Of a DNA stretch of 64,000 bases, positions 25,545-34,674 are shown piece after piece; position 1 is the stretch's first letter; each line of letters begins with the position of its first letter. The translations under genes were made by a program, and so were the position numbers. The notes beneath the pieces are model-generated. The model saw only the letters and a program-made list of their open reading frames with translations. It did not search any database and was not told the origin of the DNA. The stretch comes from Porticoccus sp041395745 (lineage in GTDB: Bacteria; Pseudomonadota; Gammaproteobacteria; Pseudomonadales; Porticoccaceae). The stretch is taken from positions 1 through 64,000 of the forward strand of contig JAWKZV010000004.1 in assembly GCA_041395745.1 (NCBI GenBank), in the 5' to 3' direction.

Positions 25545-25568
25545 CAGGCCCTCAGTCAACCTTGGGAC

Positions 25569-26615
25569 TCAACCCCCAGCCTGATAGCGCTGGAACATTT
25601 CCTCCAGGCTGAGAGGGGTAATTTTTGACGCATTGCCGGCGGTGCCGAAGGCTTCATAACGCGCCACACAGATTTCCTTCATGGCGGTCACTGTTTCCTT
25701 CAGGTATTTGCGCGGATCGAATTCGGCCGGGTTTTTCGCCAGGAAGCGGCGCACCGCACCGGTGGACGCCAAGCGCAGGTCGGTATCGATATTGACCTTG
25801 CGCACCCCGTGCTTGATGCCCTCGACGATTTCTTCCACCGGCACACCGTATGTTTCCGGAATCTCGCCGCCGAATTCGTTGATCACCGCCAGCCATTCCT
25901 GGGGCACAGAGGAGGAGCCGTGCATCACCAGATGAGTGTTGGGGATGCGGGCGTGAATTTCCTTGATGCGCTCGATAGCCAGGATATCGCCGGTGGGAGG
26001 ACGGGAAAACTTGTAAGCGCCGTGGGAGGTGCCAATGGCGATGGCCAGGGCATCCACCCCGGTCTTGGCGACAAAGTCCGCCGCCTCTTCCGGATCGGTC
26101 AGCAGCTGGTCGTGGGACAGTGTGCCCTCGGCACCGATACCGTCCTCTTCACCGGCCTGACCAGTCTCCAGGGAACCCAGGCAGCCCAGTTCGCCTTCCA
26201 CGGATACGCCACAGGCGTGAGCCATATCCACAGTGCGACGGGTCACTTCCACGTTGTACTCGTAAGAGGCCGGGGTTTTGCCGTCTTCCTTCAGGGAGCC
26301 ATCCATCATCACCGAGCTGAAACCCAGCTGGATGGAGCGCTGACACACTGCCGGGCTGGTGCCGTGATCCTGGTGCATGCACACTGGGATGTGCGGAAAT
26401 TCCTCGATCGCCGCCAGGATCAGGTGGCGCAGGAACGGGGCACCGGCGTATTTGCGCGCCCCGGCAGAGGCCTGCACGATCACCGGGGAGTCAGTTGCGT
26501 CCGCCGCTTCCATAATGGCGCGCATCTGCTCCAGGTTGTTCACGTTAAATGCCGGTACGCCGTAACCGCGTTCGGCGGCGTGATCCAGCAATTGACGCAT
26601 TGAAATAAGTGCCAT
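25569..26615 (-). CDS. fba: Class II fructose-1,6-bisphosphate aldolase
   Basis: Zn-dependent aldolase of glycolysis and gluconeogenesis, 348 aa. Features are VPAFNVNNLEQM, the zinc-binding VCMHQDHGTS, IGTSHGAYKF (phosphate and metal site) and RKVNIDTDLR. The length and sequence fit the Calvin-cycle type (CbbA-like) subgroup. ATG 26615 has AAGGA 8 nt upstream and is preferred over a codon at 26630. Confidence 0.95.
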   Translation of the reverse strand: MALISMRQLLDHAAERGYGVPAFNVNNLEQMRAIMEAADATDSPVIVQASAGARKYAGAPFLRHLILAAIEEFPHIPVCMHQDHGTSPAVCQRSIQLGFSSVMMDGSLKEDGKTPASYEYNVEVTRRTVDMAHACGVSVEGELGCLGSLETGQAGEEDGIGAEGTLSHDQLLTDPEEAADFVAKTGVDALAIAIGTSHGAYKFSRPPTGDILAIERIKEIHARIPNTHLVMHGSSSVPQEWLAVINEFGGEIPETYGVPVEEIVEGIKHGVRKVNIDTDLRLASTGAVRRFLAKNPAEFDPRKYLKETVTAMKEICVARYEAFGTAGNASKITPLSLEEMFQRYQAGG

Positions 26616-26653
26616 GAGATTATCCTTCAACTAATGTCTGTGTGGTTCCCGAA

Positions 26654-27823
26654 TCAGCCGCGGGCACGCTCTTCCAGCACCGCCACCGCAGGCAGCACCT
26701 TGCCTTCCACGTACTCGAGGAAGGCGCCACCGCCGGTGGAAATATAGGAGACTTTATCAGCGATGCCGTATTTGTCTACCGCCGCCAGGGTGTCGCCACC
26801 ACCGGCAATGGAAAAGCCTTCACTGGCGGCAATGGCCTCGGAGATAGCCTTGGTGCCAGCGCCAAACTGATCGAACTCAAACACGCCAACCGGACCGTTC
26901 CAGATAATGGTGCCGGCGTTGCGCAGGATCTCCGCCAGTGCAGCGGCGGCATCGGGGCCGATGTCGAAAATCATGTCGTCCTCGGCCACTTCGGATGCTT
27001 TTTTCAGCGTCGCCACTGCGGATTCGGAGAATTCCTTGCCCACCACCACATCACTGGGCAGCGGGATACTGGTCTTGGCCATCAGCTTCTGCGCGTCCGG
27101 GATCAGCTCGTGCTCACAGAGGGACTTGCCCACCGGCAGGCCCGCAGCCGCCAGGAAGGTATTGGCGATGCCGCCACCGACAATCAACTGATCGACCTTG
27201 TTGGAGAGGGTTTCCAGCACGGTCAGCTTGGTGGACACCTTGGAGCCGCCGACGATGGCCACCATGGGACGGGCCGGGTTGGCGAGGGATTTATCCAGCG
27301 CGTCCAGTTCCGCCGCCAGCAGCGGACCGGCACAGGCCACCGGTGCAAAGCGCGCTACCCCGTGGGTGGAAGCCTGGGCGCGGTGGGCGGTGCCGAAAGC
27401 GTCCATCACGAAAATATCGCACAGGGCGGCATAGGCCCGGGACAGGGTTTCGTCGTCCTTCTTCTCACCGGGGTTGAAGCGCACATTTTCCAGCAGCGCC
27501 AGCTGGCCATTTTCCAGCTCGACACCGCTCTGCCAGTCCGCCAGCACCTTTACCTCGCGACCGAGCAGCTTGCCCAGGTGGTCGGCCACTGGCTGCATGG
27601 CGTATTCGGCTTCGAACTGCCCTTCGGTCGGGCGGCCCAGGTGAGACATCAGAATCACCTTGGCACCCGCCTCAAGAGCCAGCTCGATAGTGGGCAGTGC
27701 CGCGCGAATCCGCACGTCGGAAGTCACCGCCCCATTTTTTACCGGCACGTTGAGATCTTCGCGAATCAGCACCCGCTTGCCCGCCAGATCCAGGTCCGTC
27801 ATTTTCAGTACATTCAGTGCCAT
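26654..27823 (-). CDS. pgk: Phosphoglycerate kinase
   Basis: Reversible transfer of phosphate from 1,3-bisphosphoglycerate to ADP. The 389-aa protein begins MTDLDLAGKRVLIREDLNVPVK after a short lead (MALNVLK), has the MSHLGRP substrate motif, GGSKVSTKL and the C-terminal ISTGGGAFLEYVEGK nucleotide loop. It sits 7 bp after epd and 38 bp before the fba start. Confidence 0.97.
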   Translation of the reverse strand: MALNVLKMTDLDLAGKRVLIREDLNVPVKNGAVTSDVRIRAALPTIELALEAGAKVILMSHLGRPTEGQFEAEYAMQPVADHLGKLLGREVKVLADWQSGVELENGQLALLENVRFNPGEKKDDETLSRAYAALCDIFVMDAFGTAHRAQASTHGVARFAPVACAGPLLAAELDALDKSLANPARPMVAIVGGSKVSTKLTVLETLSNKVDQLIVGGGIANTFLAAAGLPVGKSLCEHELIPDAQKLMAKTSIPLPSDVVVGKEFSESAVATLKKASEVAEDDMIFDIGPDAAAALAEILRNAGTIIWNGPVGVFEFDQFGAGTKAISEAIAASEGFSIAGGGDTLAAVDKYGIADKVSYISTGGGAFLEYVEGKVLPAVAVLEERARG

Positions 27824-27830
27824 GTCGTGG

Positions 27831-28856
27831 TTACCTTTTACTCTCTGGCACGGCGAACCAGTATTTCACCAGTTCCACCATGCGATTGGCATAACCCCAC
27901 TCGTTGTCGAACCACACCAGCACCTTGACCAGCCGTTTCTGGCTGACCCGGGTCTGGCCGGCATCGACGATACCGCTACGGGGATCGTGATTAAAATCGC
28001 AGGAGGCCAACGGCTCATCGGTATAACCGAGGATACCCGCCAGCCTGGTTTCCGCCGCCTCAGCCAACACCTGGTTAACTGCAGCCGCATCCACATCGCT
28101 GTTGAGCAGGATGGACAGATCAATGGCCGACACATTCTGGGTCGGCACCCGCATTGCCTGTGCCTCGAAACGGCCACTCAGCTCCGGCAACAACCGGTCG
28201 ATACCGCGAGCCAGACCGGTGTCCACCGGGATGATCGACTGCATGGCGGCGCGGGTTTTGCGCAGATCGGTGTGGTGATAGGCATCGAGCACCGGCTGGT
28301 CATTCATGGCCGAGTGGATGGTCGTGATCACGCCACCCTCGACACCGAAAACACGGTGCAGAGTGTCGATCACCGGTATGACGCAGTTGGTGGAACAGGA
28401 GGCATTGGAGACGACCGTCTCGCTGCCGTCGAGCAGCTGTTCATTGATGCCCAGCACCACGGTGGCATCGACGGTAGACTCTGCCGGCTGGGAGAACAGT
28501 ACCCTGCCCGCGCCCGCTTGCAAGTGTTGTTCAGCGCTGGCGCGATCGGTGAAGGCGCCACTGCACTCCAGCACCACATCCACCCCCAGCGACGCCCAGG
28601 GCAGGGTCGACATATCTTCCCGGTGGAAGATGGCAATCTCATCGCCGTTGACGGTCAGCACATCGTCGTCGACCGCAACTTCACCGGGGAAACGACCGTG
28701 GGTGGAGTCGTATTTGGTCAGGTGGGCGATGGTCTTACAGTCCGCCGGCTCATTGATGGCCACCACCTGAATGTGCTGGCGAGCACCGGACTCATAAAGG
28801 GCGCGCAGCACCGAGCGCCCGATACGGCCATAGCCGTTGATCGCCGCGCGGATCAT
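27831..28856 (-). CDS. epd: Erythrose-4-phosphate dehydrogenase (GapA-type fold)
   Basis: A 341-aa NAD-dependent enzyme of the GAPDH superfamily, with NGYGRIGRSVLRALYESG (NAD loop) and catalytic Cys in SNASCSTNCVIPVID. The IIPVDTGLA, FDNEWGYANRM and CDFNHDP stretches match Epd better than glycolytic GapA, and the tkt-epd-pgk-fba order is the usual Epd context. It feeds 4-phosphoerythronate to PLP synthesis. Dual use as GAPDH cannot be excluded, since no other gap gene is in the window. Confidence 0.88.
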   Translation of the reverse strand: MIRAAINGYGRIGRSVLRALYESGARQHIQVVAINEPADCKTIAHLTKYDSTHGRFPGEVAVDDDVLTVNGDEIAIFHREDMSTLPWASLGVDVVLECSGAFTDRASAEQHLQAGAGRVLFSQPAESTVDATVVLGINEQLLDGSETVVSNASCSTNCVIPVIDTLHRVFGVEGGVITTIHSAMNDQPVLDAYHHTDLRKTRAAMQSIIPVDTGLARGIDRLLPELSGRFEAQAMRVPTQNVSAIDLSILLNSDVDAAAVNQVLAEAAETRLAGILGYTDEPLASCDFNHDPRSGIVDAGQTRVSQKRLVKVLVWFDNEWGYANRMVELVKYWFAVPESKR

Positions 28857-28899
28857 GCCCTGCCCCCGTTCGGGACCTGTTGCTGCCAGCCAGCGTCAA

Positions 28900-30894
28900 T
28901 CACAGGATCGCGTTGACCGCCTCCACCACATTCTCCACGGTAAAACCGAACTGCTTCATCAGCAGATCACCGGGAGCGGATTCACCAAAGGAAGACATGC
29001 CCACCACGCGGCCGTCGAGGCCGACGTACTTGTACCAGTAGTCCTTGTGAGCCGCTTCAACCGCCACACGGGCGCGCACCTGGGAAGGCAGCACGCTCTC
29101 GCGGTAGGTGGCATCCTGGGCATCGAATACTTCGGCGCAGGGCATGGACACTACCCGCACTGCTACGCCTTTAGCCCGCAGTTCGGCCGCCGCGTCGATG
29201 ACCAATGCCACTTCGGAACCGGTGGCGATCAGGATCGCCTGGGGTTTGCCCTCACAGTCCTTCAGCACGTAACCGCCGCGCTGGATATTGGCCAGTTGCT
29301 CGTCGTTGCGAGCCATGGGCGCCAGCCCCTGGCGGGAAAAAATCAGGGCGCTCGGGCCATCCTTGCGAACAATCGCCTGCTTCCAGCAAACCGCCGACTC
29401 CACTGTGTCACAGGGGCGCCAGGTGTGCAGATTGGGCGTGGAGCGCAATGCGGTCAGTTGCTCCACCGGCTGGTGGGTGGGGCCATCTTCACCCAGACCG
29501 ATGGAGTCGTGGGTGTAGACAAAAATACTCTTCTGCTTCATCAGCGCCGCCATGCGCACGGCATTGCGAGCGTATTCCATAAACATCAGGAAGGTGGCCC
29601 CATAGGTAACAAAACCGCCGTGCAGGACGATGCCGTTCATCATGGCGCTCATGCCAAATTCACGCACACCGTAATAGATGTAGTTACCGGAGGCATCTTC
29701 ATCGCTGACACCCTTGCAACCGGACCACAGGGTCAGGTTGGAGCCGGCCAGGTCGGCGGAGCCGCCGAGCAGTTCCGGCAACAGCGGACCGAACGCATTC
29801 AGGCAGTTCTGGGAGGCTTTGCGGGAGGCGATCTTCTCGCCTTTCTCCTGGCACTGGCGAATATACGCATCGGCCTTCTCATTGAAGTCTGCCGGCAGCT
29901 CACCCTTGGTGCGACGAGTCAATTCCGCCGCCAATTCCGGGAATTCAGCGCGATAGCGCTCGAACTTTTCTTTCCAGGCAGACTGGGCCTTGCCGCCTTT
30001 TTCACGGGCATTCCAACCGCCATAAATATCGGCGGGAACCTCGAAAGGGCCGTAGTTCCAACCCAGCTGCTCACGGGCCAGGAGGATTTCATCCGCACCC
30101 AGCGGCGCACCGTGACACTCTTCCTTGCCCTGTTTGTTGGGAGAACCAAAACCAATGATGGTTTTGCAGCAGATCAGCGTCGGCTTTTCAGTTTCCAGGC
30201 GCGCCATCTCGACAGCCGCCTTGATCGCCGCCGGATCGTGACCATCCACATTGGGAATCACTTGCCAACCGTAAGCCTCGAAGCGGCCGGGAGTATTGTC
30301 AGTGAACCAGCCCTCGACTTCTCCGTCGATGGAAATGCCATTGTCGTCATAGAAGGCGATCAGCTTGCCCAACTTGAGCGTGCCCGCCAGGGAGCAGGTC
30401 TCGTGGGAAATACCTTCCATCAGGCAGCCATCGCCGAGGAAGCAGTAGGTGTAGTGATCGACCACGCCATGACCGGGACGATTGAACTGGGCGGCGAGAA
30501 TTTTCTCTGCCAGCGCCATACCCACTGCGTTGCTGATGCCCTGTCCGAGAGGGCCGGTAGTGGTTTCCACACCGGGGGCGTAACCATATTCCGGGTGACC
30601 CGGGGTGCGGGAGTGCAACTGGCGGAAGTTTTTCAGCTCTTCCAACGGCAGGTCATAGCCGGTCAGGTGCAGCAGTGAATACAGCAGCATGGAGCCGTGG
30701 CCATTGGACAACACGAAGCGGTCGCGGTTGATCCAGGAGGGGTCCGCCGGGTTATGTACCAGGTAATCATTCCACAGCACTTCGGCAATATCCGCCATCC
30801 CCATCGGGGCGCCGGGGTGGCCGCTATTGGCCTGTTGAACGGCGTCCATGCTGAGCGCACGAATAGCGTTGGCGAGTTCACGTCTGGAAGGCAT
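28900..30894 (-). CDS. tkt: Transketolase
   Basis: TPP enzyme moving two-carbon units in the pentose phosphate pathway, 664 aa. The N-terminus is SRRELANAIRALSMDAVQQ, the TPP/Mg motif GDGCLMEGISHE, then TLICCKTIIGFGSP, GLGEDGPTHQPVEQL (catalytic His/Glu region) and a C-terminal domain. AGGAG lies 10 nt before ATG 30894. It is first in the tkt-epd-pgk-fba operon and divergent from sahR. Confidence 0.97.
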   Translation of the reverse strand: MPSRRELANAIRALSMDAVQQANSGHPGAPMGMADIAEVLWNDYLVHNPADPSWINRDRFVLSNGHGSMLLYSLLHLTGYDLPLEELKNFRQLHSRTPGHPEYGYAPGVETTTGPLGQGISNAVGMALAEKILAAQFNRPGHGVVDHYTYCFLGDGCLMEGISHETCSLAGTLKLGKLIAFYDDNGISIDGEVEGWFTDNTPGRFEAYGWQVIPNVDGHDPAAIKAAVEMARLETEKPTLICCKTIIGFGSPNKQGKEECHGAPLGADEILLAREQLGWNYGPFEVPADIYGGWNAREKGGKAQSAWKEKFERYRAEFPELAAELTRRTKGELPADFNEKADAYIRQCQEKGEKIASRKASQNCLNAFGPLLPELLGGSADLAGSNLTLWSGCKGVSDEDASGNYIYYGVREFGMSAMMNGIVLHGGFVTYGATFLMFMEYARNAVRMAALMKQKSIFVYTHDSIGLGEDGPTHQPVEQLTALRSTPNLHTWRPCDTVESAVCWKQAIVRKDGPSALIFSRQGLAPMARNDEQLANIQRGGYVLKDCEGKPQAILIATGSEVALVIDAAAELRAKGVAVRVVSMPCAEVFDAQDATYRESVLPSQVRARVAVEAAHKDYWYKYVGLDGRVVGMSSFGESAPGDLLMKQFGFTVENVVEAVNAIL

Positions 30895-30984
30895 CGGGGA
30901 CTGGCTCCTGCAGGAAATTCGGGGGGTTGAAAAAAGGGGCGCTATTTTCTCGTACTCGCGCTGCTCAGTAAACAGCCAGCGGGC

Positions 30985-31026
30985 GCCTTTTATCTATATC
31001 AAAGTTTTTTGATATAGATAAAAGGC
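30985..31026. promoter_or_regulatory. Perfect 19-bp inverted repeat, probable SahR operator
   Basis: GCCTTTTATCTATATCAAA (30985–31003) is repeated in reverse complement at 31008–31026 with a 4-bp spacer, with no mismatch. It lies 18 bp before the sahR start. An ArsR-type dimer would bind such a site; autoregulation of the SAM-cycle operon is the inference. A possible −35 TTGATA lies inside the right arm (31009–31014), with a weak −10 TACAGT at 31032. Confidence 0.7.
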
Positions 31027-31044
31027 TGTGCTACAGTGCCCGCC

Positions 31045-32076
31045 ATGACAGCTGCACTCCAACCCGCGGGCATACCCGCAGCCCCATTCGACAGCGACGA
31101 ACTGGCCGCCTTCTGCAAGGCCGCCGGGGACTCCCTGCGCCTGGAGATCCTGCGGGTGCTGCGCCACAACGCTTACGGAGTACTGGAGCTGAGCCAGATT
31201 TTGAATATCGGCCAGTCCGGCATGAGCCACCATCTCAAGGTCTTGGCAAAAGCAGGACTTGTAGCCACCCGCCGGGAAGGCAACAGCATTTTTTACCGCC
31301 GCTCGCCGGCACCCGAGAACCCGGCCCACCACGAATTGCAAAGGGCGCTGTTTGCCACCGTTGACCAGCTGCCACTGTCGGCACAGCGCCAGCAATGTAT
31401 CCAGTCCGTCAACCGGGAGCGCACAGCGGCCTCCCTGGCTTTTTTCCAGCAGAATGCAGACCGCTTCCGGGTCAACCAGGACTTGATTGCCAGCTTCGAC
31501 CAGTACGGCGAGCCGGTTACCGAATTTCTCGACGCCACCCCAGGCAATCGCCTTACCGTACTGGAAGTTGGCCCCGGCGAAGGCGGTTTCCTACCGGCAC
31601 TGAGTAGGCGCTTTCAGCAGGTGATCGCGCTGGACACTTCCGAGGAAATGCTCAGCCGCTCCCGAAAAACCGTCGAGGAACAGCAACTGGGCAACGTGGA
31701 GCTGGTTCTCGGTGATACCGAATTTGCAAAACGCCAGGAAATACGCGCCGACTGCATCACCCTCAACATGGTGTTGCACCACACCCCGGACCCGGCCCAG
31801 ATCTTTACCGACCTGGCAGAGTTACTGCGCCCCGGCGGCACCCTGCTGGTCACTGAACTGTGCCATCACGACCAAAGTTGGGCGCGCGAGACCTGTGGCG
31901 ATCTCTGGCTTGGCTTCGAGCCAGAGGACCTCGGCCACTGGGCAACGGCTGCAGGACTGACCGAAGGAGAAGGCCTATTCCTGGCCCAGCGCAACGGCTT
32001 CCAGATTCAGCTGCGACAGTTTTTTCAACCTTTAAGCCGGTACCTGAATGCCGACAACCACCCAGATACTAACTGA
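31045..32076 (+). CDS. sahR: ArsR-family regulator with methyltransferase domain, SahR-like
   Basis: A 343-aa fusion. The N-terminal winged helix (LRLEILRVLRHNAYGVLELSQIL … SGMSHHLKVLAKAGLV) is ArsR-type, and the C-terminal Rossmann domain carries SAM motif I (VLEVGPGEGGF, about residue 170) and LNMVLHHTPDP. SahR proteins of this architecture sense S-adenosylhomocysteine and control methionine-cycle genes, which are exactly the genes downstream (metK, ahcY, metF). Start ATG 31045 is preferred; GTG 31036 is possible. Whether the methyltransferase fold still catalyses is unknown. Confidence 0.87.
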   Translation: MTAALQPAGIPAAPFDSDELAAFCKAAGDSLRLEILRVLRHNAYGVLELSQILNIGQSGMSHHLKVLAKAGLVATRREGNSIFYRRSPAPENPAHHELQRALFATVDQLPLSAQRQQCIQSVNRERTAASLAFFQQNADRFRVNQDLIASFDQYGEPVTEFLDATPGNRLTVLEVGPGEGGFLPALSRRFQQVIALDTSEEMLSRSRKTVEEQQLGNVELVLGDTEFAKRQEIRADCITLNMVLHHTPDPAQIFTDLAELLRPGGTLLVTELCHHDQSWARETCGDLWLGFEPEDLGHWATAAGLTEGEGLFLAQRNGFQIQLRQFFQPLSRYLNADNHPDTN

Positions 32077-32090
32077 CAGGACCCCTGAAT

Positions 32091-33245
32091 ATGTCTACAT
32101 ACAGCATTTTCACCTCGGAATCGGTCTCGGAAGGTCATCCCGACAAGATGGCAGACCAGATTTCTGACGCCGTATTGGATGCCATCCTCCGGGATGATCC
32201 CCACTCAAGGGTAGCGGTTGAAACCCTGGTAAAAACCGGCATGGCGATTATTGCCGGCGAGGTCCGCACCAACACCTATGTAGACCTTGAAGAGATCGTC
32301 CGCGGGGTGATCCTCGACATCGGTTACGACAGTTCCGATGTGGGCTTCGACGGCGCTTCCTGTGCGGTGCTCAATGCCATCGGCAAGCAATCCGGCGATA
32401 TCGCCATGGGGGTGGACGAGGCTGACAACAAGGATCTGGGTGCAGGCGACCAGGGCCTGATGTTCGGCTACGCTACCAACGAGACTGAAGTGTTGATGCC
32501 GGCGCCGATTTACTACGCGCACCGCCTGGTGGAGCGCCAGGCCCATCTGCGTAAACAAGGTGTGTTGCCCTGGCTGCGCCCGGATGCCAAAAGCCAGGTG
32601 ACCCTGCGCTATGCAGACGGCAAACCGGTAGCGGTAGATGCGGTGGTACTGTCCACCCAGCACGCACCGAGCATCTCCCAGTCCGACCTGAAAGAAGCGG
32701 TACTGGAAGAAATCATCAAGCACGTATTGCCGGAAGAGTGGCTGCACGCCGGCACCCAGTACCATATCAATCCCACTGGCCAGTTCATTATCGGCGGCCC
32801 CATGGGTGACTGTGGCCTGACCGGGCGCAAGATCATCGTCGACACCTACGGCGGCATGGCCCACCACGGCGGTGGCGCCTTCTCCGGCAAGGATCCCTCC
32901 AAGGTGGACCGCTCCGCGGCCTATGCCGGTCGCTATGTGGCGAAGAATATTGTCGCCGCCGGCCTCGCCGACCGCTGCGAGATTCAGGTGTCCTATGCCA
33001 TTGGCGTGGCCGAACCCACCTCCATCAGCGTCAACAGCTTTGGTACCGGAAAATTGAGCGACGATGAAATCGCCGCCCTGGTTCGCGAACACTTCGACCT
33101 GCGCCCCCGCGGCCTGATTGAAATGCTCGACCTGAAGCGCCCCATCTATCGCCCCACTGCCAGCTACGGCCACTTCGGCCGCGAACTCGAAAACTTCACC
33201 TGGGAAAAAACCGACAAGGCCGCCGAACTGCGCGCCGCCCTGTAA
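32091..33245 (+). CDS. metK: S-adenosylmethionine synthase
   Basis: Makes SAM from methionine and ATP. The 384-aa protein has the N-terminal FTSESVSEGHPDKMADQISD, the ATP loop GAGDQGLMFGYA, the phosphate loop GGGAFSGKDPSKVDRSAAY and a C-terminus RELENFTWEKTDKA. It starts 14 bp after sahR and is 25 bp before ahcY, so all are one operon. Confidence 0.98.
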   Translation: MSTYSIFTSESVSEGHPDKMADQISDAVLDAILRDDPHSRVAVETLVKTGMAIIAGEVRTNTYVDLEEIVRGVILDIGYDSSDVGFDGASCAVLNAIGKQSGDIAMGVDEADNKDLGAGDQGLMFGYATNETEVLMPAPIYYAHRLVERQAHLRKQGVLPWLRPDAKSQVTLRYADGKPVAVDAVVLSTQHAPSISQSDLKEAVLEEIIKHVLPEEWLHAGTQYHINPTGQFIIGGPMGDCGLTGRKIIVDTYGGMAHHGGGAFSGKDPSKVDRSAAYAGRYVAKNIVAAGLADRCEIQVSYAIGVAEPTSISVNSFGTGKLSDDEIAALVREHFDLRPRGLIEMLDLKRPIYRPTASYGHFGRELENFTWEKTDKAAELRAAL

Positions 33246-33270
33246 CCCCTAAGCGAAAGGAATAAATAGC

Positions 33271-34635
33271 ATGACCACTGCCAACGATTACAAAGTCGCC
33301 GACATCAGCCTCGCCGAGTGGGGTTTCCGGGAAATATCCATCGCCGAAACCGAAATGCCGGCGCTGATGGCACTGCGGGACAAATATCGCGCCGAACAAC
33401 CTCTGGCGGGAGCCAAAATCCTCGGCTGTATTCACATGACCATCCAGACCGCCGTGCTGATCCAGACTCTGGAAGCCCTCGGTGCCGAGGTGCGCTGGAC
33501 CTCCTGCAACATCTTCTCCACCCAGGACCACGCCGCCGCGGCCATTGCTGCCAACGGCACTCCGGTGTTTGCCTGGAAAGGTGAGACCGAAGAGGAATAC
33601 GACTGGTGCCTGGAGCAACAGATTCTCAAGGACGGCCAGCCCTGGGACGCCAACATGGTGCTGGACGACGGCGGTGACCTGACCGCCAAACTGCACGAAA
33701 AATACCCGGAAGTGCTGGCGCGGGTACACGGCATTACCGAAGAAACCACTACCGGGGTGCACCGCCTCTACGACATGCTGAAAAAGGGCGAATTGAAAGT
33801 GCCCGCCATCAACGTCAACGACTCGGTCACCAAGTCCAAGAACGACAACAAATACGGTTGTCGCCACAGCCTCAACGATGCCATCAAACGCGCCACCGAC
33901 CACCTGCTGGCAGGCAAGAAAGCGCTGGTCATCGGTTACGGCGACGTTGGCAAGGGTTCCGCCCAGTCCCTGCGCCAGGAAGGAATGATCGTCCGGGTCA
34001 CCGAGATCGACCCGATCTGCGCCATGCAGGCCTGTATGGACGGTTTTGAGGTGGTTTCCCCCTATCTGGACGGCGATCCTGAGAACCCGGTGGATGCAGC
34101 ACTGCTGGCCAACACTGATCTAGTGGTGACCTGCACTGGCAACTACAACGTCTGTGACAGCAAGATTCTTGCTGCCCTCAAGACCGGTTGTGTGGTCAGC
34201 AATATCGGCCATTTCGACAACGAAATCGACACTGCCTACATGCGCAAGACCTGGCTGTGGGAAGAGGTAAAACCCCAGGTACACAAGGTTTACCGCAACC
34301 GCGAAGCCAATGATCACCTGCTGCTGCTCTCCGAGGGCCGCCTGGTGAACCTGGGCAACGCCACCGGCCACCCTAGCCGCGTCATGGATGGCTCCTTCGC
34401 CAACCAGGTACTGGCCCAGATTCACCTGTTCCAGCAGGCATTCGCCGACTGTGATGCCGACAAGCAGCGCGAACTGCTGCGCGTGGAAGTGCTGCCGAAG
34501 AAACTCGACGAGGAAGTGGCCGCCCACATGGTGGCTGGCTTCGGCGGAGTACTCACTCACCTCAAGCCCGAGCAGGCCAACTACATCGGCGTGCCCATGG
34601 AAGGCCCGTACAAAGACGACAGCTACCGCTATTAA
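33271..34635 (+). CDS. ahcY: S-adenosylhomocysteine hydrolase (adenosylhomocysteinase)
   Basis: Hydrolyses SAH to adenosine and homocysteine, closing the methyl cycle. The 454-aa protein includes GCIHMTIQTAVLIQTL, the substrate-binding DSVTKSKNDNKYG, the NAD motif VIGYGDVGKGSAQSL, and the C-terminal KPEQANYIGVPMEGPYKDDSYRY end (Lys and Tyr reach the partner's NAD). AAAGGAA lies upstream of the start. No SAH riboswitch was seen in the short 25-bp gap, consistent with SahR control. Confidence 0.98.
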   Translation: MTTANDYKVADISLAEWGFREISIAETEMPALMALRDKYRAEQPLAGAKILGCIHMTIQTAVLIQTLEALGAEVRWTSCNIFSTQDHAAAAIAANGTPVFAWKGETEEEYDWCLEQQILKDGQPWDANMVLDDGGDLTAKLHEKYPEVLARVHGITEETTTGVHRLYDMLKKGELKVPAINVNDSVTKSKNDNKYGCRHSLNDAIKRATDHLLAGKKALVIGYGDVGKGSAQSLRQEGMIVRVTEIDPICAMQACMDGFEVVSPYLDGDPENPVDAALLANTDLVVTCTGNYNVCDSKILAALKTGCVVSNIGHFDNEIDTAYMRKTWLWEEVKPQVHKVYRNREANDHLLLLSEGRLVNLGNATGHPSRVMDGSFANQVLAQIHLFQQAFADCDADKQRELLRVEVLPKKLDEEVAAHMVAGFGGVLTHLKPEQANYIGVPMEGPYKDDSYRY

Positions 34636-34674
34636 TGGGCCATGCCACCATCGAAGACAGGAACACCCCTGACC

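Noticed and set aside
30895..31044. SAM riboswitch upstream of sahR–metK
   Set aside because: The region is occupied by a DNA palindrome suited to a protein dimer; no K-turn or SAM aptamer pattern was seen.
33246..33270. SAH riboswitch before ahcY
   Set aside because: The gap is only 25 bp, far too short for the aptamer.
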